Below, piece by piece: positions 57,000-64,000 of a DNA stretch of 64,000 nt. Numbering within the stretch: the stretch's first letter is position 1; each line of letters starts with the position of its first letter. Position numbers and translations under genes: made by a program. Under the pieces are notes generated by a model. The model made no database searches and was not told the origin of the DNA. It saw only the letters and a list, made by a program, of their open reading frames with translations. This stretch comes from Papaver somniferum (lineage: Eukaryota > Streptophyta > Magnoliopsida > Ranunculales > Papaveraceae): the NCBI RefSeq assembly GCF_003573695.1, contig NC_039359.1, forward strand, positions 77,948,783 to 78,012,782, in the 5' to 3' direction.

Positions 57000-58926
57000 G
57001 CCACATTATCCGTCTTTATGATGAAATAAGTTCCCAAAAAATAATGGCGCCACGTTCTTAGGAAATGTATCACTGCCAATATCTCTTTCTCATGCACAGT
57101 GTATCTCCCTTTAGCATCATTAAGCTTACGACTCTGGTAAGCCACTGGATGGCCATCTTGCACCAAGACTCCCCCTAAATCCCTGTCTGAAGCATCAATG
57201 TGCACTTCAAATGGTAAATCGAAGCTAGGAAAGCGAAGAACTGGTTCTGTCGAGACCTCTTCCTTCAATGCATCGAATGACCGCTGACACTCGTCAGTCC
57301 ATGCCCATGATTTGTCCTTCCTCAACAAACTTGTCAAAGGGGTTACTTTCTTTGAATAGCCAACTATGAAGCCCCGGTAGTAGTTTGCTAAAACCAAGAA
57401 AGAACGAAGCTCTCCTAGCTTCTTTGGCTCAGGCCAATCCATAACGGCCTCTACCTTTTTCTGGTCCATATGCACGCACCCTTGCGATATCACATGACCA
57501 AGGAAAGTAATTGTGGTCTGGGCAAACTCACACTTTTCCTCCTTCATATACAAACTTGCTTCTCTAAGCTTTGCAAAAACTTTACGAAGATGCATCGCAT
57601 TCTCTTCCGAAGTCTCACTGTGAATGACTACGTCATCCTAGTATGGCATTACATGGTACTCAAATGATCCATACCTAGTTACCATTGCAGTCTTTGGTTC
57701 ATCTCCTTCTGTTATGCGCACTTGGTAATAACCTGAGCGCAAATCCAATTTGGTGAAGAATTTAGCCTTGGCCAACCGATCAAACAAGTCTGCCACTAGC
57801 AGAATTGGGTACTTGTTCTTCTCAGTTATCTTGTTCAAAGCCCTGTAATCAACACACATACGAAGCGAGCCATCTTGCTTCTTTTGGAACAGAACCGGAG
57901 CACCAAATGGAGCTTTAGACGGTTGTATGTAACATTCCTACAGCAGTACAGAAATTTTCTTGCGCATCTTCTTAAGTTCTAGCGGTGACATACTATATGG
58001 TTCTTTTGCAGGCGGCCTCACCCCTGGCACGAATTCAATCATATAATCGATCCTACGTCGCGGTGGTAGCGTCTTAGGCAGTTCTACATGCATCGTGTCT
58101 GCAAACTCTTCTAAGACCTCAGCTATTCTATCCTCAACTTCTAGTACCTTTCCTGGGTTGATCTCAACCAACACTCCTAGGAAAGTATCCAAGCCTTGGC
58201 GCATACCTTCTTTCACCTGAATCGCAGAAAAATATGGCTTAAGTATCTTGTCTGGTTCACTTTGCCTCACCATAGTGACAAAACATGGGTATTGAGGGTG
58301 CTATATCAATATCCCATTTCTATGAGGTAATGGCGACGCCTTCGCGCACAAAAGAAATCCATGCCCAAAATCAGGTCATAATCATTCATGACTGTTACTA
58401 GAAAATCTAGTTTTCCTTTCCATTCTCCAACTTGCACATCTGCATTGTGAACTTTCCCTCGACTGGCTTTTGGTTATGCGTTAACAGTTTTGATGGTGCT
58501 AGCCGCGTTAGTAACTGTTAAGTTCAATGCCATGGAAACGTTTGGATGAATGAAAGACTTCGTAGCACCAGTATCATCCATTGCTAATACCCACTCTCCA
58601 TTGATCTTCACATCAATGTACATCAGTCCAGAAGACGTCTTCTTCTTTGTGTGTGCTTTTCTCCCTAGCAAACGACTGATGCTGCGATGTTGGCCCCTGC
58701 CAACATTATGCCGAGCCTTCCCAGCGTCGTGCTGTTTCTTATCAGCACTTGCAGCGTCTCCGGTACCCTTAGTGCAGTTATGATATGTAAAACAACTTGT
58801 TTCACTCTCATCAAGTTGTTCTGAGGCCATCCTTCGCGTATGGTTATTGCTTGCAGATTGTTGAATATAACGATCACATATCCTCAATATGACCTTTTGG
58901 CGTGATCTTCGACTTGACTTTTCCAT
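57000..58926 (-). pseudogene. Chromovirus protease, reverse transcriptase and RNase H
   Basis: The minus-strand frame at 58926-58474 contains a protease site DDTGATKSFIHP after a short Lys/Ser/His-rich stretch; a full gag and CCHC knuckle are missing. Reverse transcriptase is readable in pieces: [52 protein letters not shown]. About 25 residues between HVMPY (57640) and DDVVIHS are missing in the palm domain, and a TAG stands next to the catalytic Asp pair. [13 protein letters not shown], the connection, and RNase H start [17 protein letters not shown] follow, up to IIKTDNVA where the nested element interrupts it. Confidence 0.85.
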
Positions 58927-59040
58927 GCCTTACACTCTCAATGTGGATCCTTCACTTCAAATGTAATTATCGACAAACTTCAAGAAAGCAACGAACTGAA
59001 TCAACCTTCTATATCTCAATGTGAACAGAGAGACCCTTAA

Positions 59041-59058
59041 CCAGGGCTCTGATACCCG
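59041..59058 (-). other. Chromovirus primer-binding site
   Basis: The reverse complement TCGGGTATCAGAGCCCTGG lies three bases from the 5' LTR. GGTATCAGAGC matches the initiator tRNA-Met complement. Confidence 0.8.
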
Positions 59059-59061
59059 AAT

Positions 59062-59930
59062 TGTCACAGGTTTGCAATAACCAAATGCAAAACCAACTCT
59101 GACAATTGCAACTATGCTCCACAGCACAATTTCAGCCAACTCACACTTAGCCAATACTTCAACTTCTTGACTAATTCTCTATTAATCCCATACTAAATAG
59201 AGGTTCTTCTCACAGGTCTTCCAAGCTTTCAACCAAATACACACACTCCGCTTGATGTATAAACATAAGCCAAAACAAAGGGATAAATGCACCAACAGAA
59301 CTTAGCTTTAAACTAGGTCGTAGCCTTTTATTTATTGCACACTTATGGTTACACACTCTTCTTGTTCCGTATTACCCAATCCCTTCACAAGATCAGGCTT
59401 AAATAGCTTTACAAAAATCTATGTACAAGTAAACTATCAGGAAGTTACAGATTTACTTTATGCCAAGCAGTTATCCAACCGTGCCAACTGACTCCAACAC
59501 ACTCTAAAGCTAAACAAACAAGTCCTAGCCTTCAATTATGCATAAATCAACTCAACTTCCGTGTAACAAACCCGAAACCATCAAGGCCATGTGTCCGTCA
59601 CATGTCATCTAGCCTTGTTGCATAATGATTGTGTGTTCCAGCCAAAGTAGCGCAATTATTGCTGAGCATCATTCTCCTAATGATGCAAGTGTGCCAATGC
59701 AAGTCTTGCTTACATGCCTGAGCGCCTCATGCATACAGTTTACTTGCCAAACTCATTTGGCATCTCTTGATGCTAATCTCTCATCTTTGACCATGTCCAA
59801 ACGCTATTTGGCACATGCCATTGTCTAGCTGCAACTCAGACATGCACTCCGCATATCTGACACTTTGGCCAAGCCACTGATAATGCATCACAGTTGCGCA
59901 TTTTCACTTGGCCACTTGAAAGTCATCATA
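59062..59930 (-). repeat. Chromovirus 5' LTR
   Basis: 869 bp, TGTCACAGG to GTCATCATA on the plus strand. It is the 5' LTR in element orientation and aligns throughout with 42976-43845. Confidence 0.9.
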
Positions 59931-59935
59931 GTCTT

Positions 59936-60466
59936 CCATATAGCTTTAGAGTAGCGATATCCCTTAACTACTCTACAAAGTTGAACAAATCTGATGAGCT
60001 TTGTAGCTAAGGGAAATAACATGGAAACTTTTGTTTTCTCACTTTAGTTTTCGTTTTTAAGTTGAAATAGATACTGAGTACCTGTTGCATTTTATACAGA
60101 ACTAAATATCCGATTATGACTTTCCGAGTTTTACACTAAAGTTCTTTTTTTCACTAATTTTTTTTTACTAAAACTCTTTTCTTTACTAAAAACTAAATGT
60201 CAATTTATGATTTTCCCTGTTATATACTCTGATTTATGATTTTTTTTTCTCTAAAATGAACACAAAAACCAACTAAAGGTTTGTAAGGATTAAATTTACA
60301 AGTTATTGCATACCTTGTTCTTTATACAAAAAATAATTATCTTTTAACATACACAAATACTTCTACCGGAAAAAATTTGGGGAAAAAAACTGAAATTTAG
60401 TTTCCGTTTTGTACTATTTACATGAAAACTTGGTTTACGCGCAGTAAAACTAAGGGATAACACCAA
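59936..60466. other. Intergenic, no gene seen
   Basis: AT-rich, with runs of CTAAA and TTTT. No supported frame. Confidence 0.4.
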
Positions 60467-61275
60467 GGTATTGAAAGCGTGAAGAGGAGCATGAAGCGTT
60501 TTTCATTTTTTAGGAAGCGATGTGTATGTCGAAGCGTGAAGCGTCGCTTCATGGTTGATGTTTGAAGCATATGTTTTCTTATAAATTAATTGTAACTAGT
60601 AATTATAAATTTATTAGAAAGATAATATCTATATAAATTTTATATAAGTCTAATTTTTATCAAAAACAAAGCGTGTGTACACCAGTTCAACCTACTCCAG
60701 ACGAGTGGGAGGTGGGGTGTTCACATTCAAAATTTTCTTTTAAAATCTTTAAAAATTAGGCGAAAATTTTAACACAAAATTGGTTAAAAAGACCAAAATC
60801 AACAATTCCTTAGTGAAAATGACATTTAGATTTTGATAGTATTTAAATGGACAAAAATGTAAAAATAGCCAGGATGTAAGCAGTTTCATCCTACACATTT
60901 TTAAATACTTTTTCTTATTTTTAATTTACATCAGGATGCATCTAGTTTCATCCTTGCTATTTTTTAAGTTTATGGCAGGATGAATCCAGTTTCATCCTTG
61001 CTATTTTTTTGGTGTCCATTTCACCCATAATAATTTTTACTCGTCCATTTGAACGAAGTTTTAAAAATATTTGGACAAATGACCCATTTTCCGAAATTTT
61101 AAAGCTTCATGAAAGATGCGATTCACATGACCGTTTCGGAACGAATTGCCGAAATTTGAAGCGAAGCGTACGCTTCATGAAAGATGCTCTTCACATGACC
61201 GTTTCAGAGCGAAATATTGAAATTTGAAGCGAAGCGTACGCTCCGAAACGTGAAACCTACGCTTTTAAAAACCAT
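60467..61275. repeat. GAAGCG-rich repeat element
   Basis: AAAGCGTGAAG at the left end and AAAGCGTAGGTTTC on the inverted right end bracket a unit in which GAAGCG and CGCTTC recur near both ends. It contains a 68 bp tandem duplication (61104-61171 and 61172-61240, starting GCTTCATGAAAGATG). In the middle is a second repeat family, CAGGATGNA...GTTTCATCCT, at 60870, 60932 and 60976. No target duplication or coding sequence was found. It may be a DNA-type non-autonomous element with another nested inside. Confidence 0.45.
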
Positions 61276-62275
61276 GAATAACACAACACCATAATGAGGT
61301 TTCCCTGAGACCCATTTCTCGTGGCTTCAAATAAGCTATACCTAAGGAAAATGACACACCACAATGCTTGGACTAACTATCTCTCATTTGCATTAAATTC
61401 TTCGCGATAGAATCTCTATTTTGTTTTTCCTTTTACAGGTTGTCCCTTTCTACTTAAAGCTATCACCATTCTGAACAATCTCGCCTATCTTAAGGATCGT
61501 ATGGATAATATGTCAGCACGAATACCTTGCACACGCATGATAATTGTAGGTACAACCACAAATTTCCATGATTGAGAGATATGATCGATCTTCTTTTTGA
61601 AGTCCAACAAAGACAAAGCGGGGTTGTGAATTTCCGACTAGGTAAGGCCGACAATGTTGGCCCCTTTTCATCTCTAATCAAACTCAACAGTGTGAAACTC
61701 AAAAAGTTAGTTATGTGATAGTATTATCTAAAAATAAAGCTAAAAATCTTAAGATTAAAATAGAAACTTTCTACTAAAATAAAGAGTTGACAAGCCAACT
61801 AACCATGACTCATTATGGCATTAAGGACCCTAAGAATGTGCATCATGCATATATCAGTCCAAATTAAAATAAATAAAATATCGTGTTAAGAAAAATCAAA
61901 AGACAACTCACAAAAATAAGTAAAGGTATCTAATAGCGAGATTTTCTTCATAATCATGTGGATGAATTAGTAAGTTATAGTCTTAGTCTCCACTAATGTC
62001 CAATCTTCAGAGAATCAAACACCTCAGGTTTGATAATAAACAAAAGAAAATAAACCAATCAAAAATCTTCATATGATTTAGTACAGTACACTACACACTA
62101 GTGACAATGTAAACTTATTGATTATACAAGTGGTTTAGCGTTTAGGTACTTACAGCCAAAGTATCCAAAGACATTGGATTTTCTGTTTTTTTGTCTCATA
62201 AACTATTGTTTAAGACATGATGCTTGAACCCCAGTATTTCTGTATTACAGGTTGGTTAGGATCCCGAAATTACTA
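61276..62275. other. Intergenic, no gene seen
   Basis: No frame or element boundary supported. Confidence 0.4.
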
Positions 62276-62512
62276 CTTGCATTAGGTACTTTGTTGTTCA
62301 TCTATGAACTGTGCAAGGGACACCAGGATTTGAGAACGTAGAGGAAGGATTTTGTCCGAAGCCGGAATCCGTTGACTTGTTCTGAGCCGAACAAATATGC
62401 ATTTCGGATTGGGTGTAAACCCAGGTGAGAAGGTTTATGGCATGGTAGGCAATATACCGATGAATACGACTGCATCTCAGCTCGTTAAGTGAATAGGTAA
62501 CAACGGAGGCAG
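62276..62512 (+). pseudogene. Broken copy of GDSL exon 3 and its 3' flank
   Basis: Aligns with 20840-21073 and on past the LINE to about 21595: TATGAACTGTGCA, GAGAACGTAGAGGAAGGAT, then a deletion of about 30 bases where GCCGTGTIE-like coding lies. AATCCGTTGACTTGT, GAGAAGGTTTATGGCAT and AAGTGAATAGGTAAC follow. In-frame stops and the deletion rule out function. The Asp/His motif region reads GGGTGTAAACCCAGGTG, so the catalytic His is lost. Exons 1 and 2 are not recognisable upstream. Confidence 0.8.
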
Positions 62513-64000
62513 AGCTAGTTTATGAGTCTCAGCTCGTTAATTAGCCCAAAAACGCATTATCTAAAGCATCTATATAATTACGAAGATTCTATATCATAAG
62601 CGACAATGTTGTTTTCTTACATCGACGGTTCTCTACAGTTTGGACACATAAAAGACGGTACAAATTGATCATAATTCCTAAGTTTCGAGAATTTGGGAGA
62701 TTTACATTTTGGTAATATAAAGGACAGTCGGATGAACCCTCCAAATAATATACCACCGTCCTAAGTATTTCGCACGATTCATATATGAAAAACGTAACGC
62801 ATGTCTGTAACCAATCCTACCCTTTTCTCTCGCTATTAACCCAACACAACGAACGTTTCGAAAACTGAAATACAGATGAGATGTCAAAATGATTTCTTCC
62901 TTCTAGGTTTTCAGTTTTGATCCACTTTCTGCAACCCAAATCTCCTAGCTTTAAGGTTTGATTGATCACTTCTCTTCGAAGGGCACTTCCTTTTGGATGA
63001 ACTCATTTGCCAGGGTTACAATAAGAAATTTATTCATACCACTCCAGTTCCTCCATCTCCATATGCCAAAATTAGGGTTTTTGATTGATCTTCCGTAACG
63101 AAAGTAAAAAACCCTCATTCAATGGTATTAACATCCACCATATTTCTGATTCATCGTATGAGATTTTCTGAAACAAAAATTTGGTATGAAAGAGACATGC
63201 AAATCGGGTTTAGAATACCATTGCTTTTAACAAGTCCCGGATGTTCGGAAGTTGGAGAAGTTCAAGGTTTAATTTTTTGTGGATAGAGAAATGCAAGAAT
63301 ATGACAAAGGGAAACCATGCCAGATTCAAGTCAGGCTCATCCATAAGTGGCATGTAGTTGAGGTCTCCTTTTGTATGGTCTCCTCCATTTTCGTTGGTGG
63401 TAACTCTATTCTATTGTGAGGTCTCCTCCAATCTAGAAACTGAATAGATATCAAGAATATCTTTCAGGTGTCAATTTTCGTTGATTAAAAAATAACTTGA
63501 CGAAAACATCAGAAATAAAACAATTTAGTTCTGCAAATTGTCTATTGCTTCACTTAATTGGATCAATGCCTCATCTTTCGTATTTGAATTTATTTTCTAC
63601 CCTACTTTTTTCCAGGTGCATATAGCCGAGTACAACAAGGTTTGCAGTAAACTTAATGTGATTAGCATAAAGCAAAGTGAAAGGTATGGGCAACTGACAA
63701 TCGTTCCTCGAAAAATATTTAAACATAAAAAGGATAATGTTAACAACGTGGTACAATTTAACATACAAAGGCATCCACAAATCCTCACATTATGCACACA
63801 CAGTTGGCACTAGGAGTTTATAATCAGTAAAACTGCATATGAGTTATAGTACTTTTTTTATGGCCAAAAATGTGAAGGATAGATCTAAAGCTTCGCATAG
63901 GAAGCAAGGACCGGATCTATAAGCTTAGAGATGACCAAAAACAAAGACTTGTGAATATCTAATGGGATAAGCAACCACCAAGTCTTTGTAATAAGTTCTC
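62513..64000. other. Intergenic, no gene seen
   Basis: Small open frames on both strands near 63540-63810 overlap each other and resemble nothing known. AAAATTAGGGTTTTT at 63067 is a common plant intergenic motif and supports nothing by itself. Confidence 0.4.

Larger units (their letters stand above)
42976..59930 (-). mobile_element. Ty3/gypsy chromovirus, minus strand, split by a nested LTR element
   Basis: LTRs of 870 and 869 bp lie at the two ends, with a perfect 5 bp target duplication GTCTT at 42971-42975 and 59931-59935. The 11.5 kb insertion at 45525-56999 separates the RNase H/integrase end from the protease/reverse-transcriptase end. A minus-strand PBS of the initiator tRNA-Met type is next to the right LTR. 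Order on the minus strand: protease, reverse transcriptase, RNase H, integrase, chromodomain. The element's own sequence is about 5.5 kb. The gag is nearly absent and the coding parts carry stops and a deletion, so it was dead or dying before or after the nested insertion. LTR ends read TATGA...GTGACA on the coding strand (TA instead of TG). Confidence 0.93.

Overview
This window is plant nuclear DNA, most likely from an angiosperm with a large repeat-rich genome. The signs are AT-rich intergenic sequence, GT-AG introns, plant-type gene families and nested LTR retrotransposons, LINEs, SINEs, MULE- and hAT-type DNA elements. The species cannot be named from the sequence alone. Only two genes look intact, both between about 19.7 and 24.3 kb: a three-exon GDSL esterase/lipase (+) and a single-exon gene for a Cys-rich protein of unknown function (-). 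A Pumilio-type pseudogene lies between them. A broken copy of the GDSL last exon lies 41 kb away at 62.3 kb.

Layout. 0.8-8.0 kb: a complete non-autonomous Athila-like LTR retrotransposon (-), with 1.52 kb LTRs and a GAAAG target duplication. 8.3-17.4 kb: an old LINE (-) split by a 2.9 kb solo LTR, which is itself split by a 3.9 kb Pack-MULE-like element with a 9 bp target duplication carrying pieces of an importin-alpha gene and a CCR4 deadenylase gene. 17.4-18.7 kb: a probable hAT-type element full of a TCGGC motif in both orientations. 19.7-24.3 kb: the gene island, including a 5'-truncated LINE inserted just after the GDSL stop codon. 24.3-28.2 kb: intergenic, with one complete SINE. 28.2-31.05 kb: a LINE (+) interrupted at its reverse-transcriptase active-site codons by a Cassandra-type element (5S-rRNA-like LTRs, PBS to initiator tRNA-Met). 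31.25-32.53 kb: a hAT-type element with an 8 bp target duplication and a central array of a GTCGTTAA motif. 32.72-37.76 kb: a complete but mutated Ty1/copia element. 38.9-39.6 kb: a third motif-array element (ATGCCGGCA). 42.98-59.93 kb: a chromodomain Ty3/gypsy element (-), interrupted by an 11.5 kb LTR element (+) with 2.8 kb LTRs and no pol. That element's 3' LTR is in turn interrupted by a 2.1 kb solo LTR. 60.4-61.3 kb: a GAAGCG-rich repeat element.

Most of the window is layered transposition, and the nesting gives relative ages. The most unusual signals are the small DNA elements sharing one architecture but each carrying a different short motif in both orientations, the Pack-MULE fusing two host gene fragments behind a new start codon, and the 2.8 kb-LTR element with an unrecognised coiled-coil protein. 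Element boundaries were read by eye from direct repeats and target duplications. Protein assignments are by recognition of motifs, not by database search.
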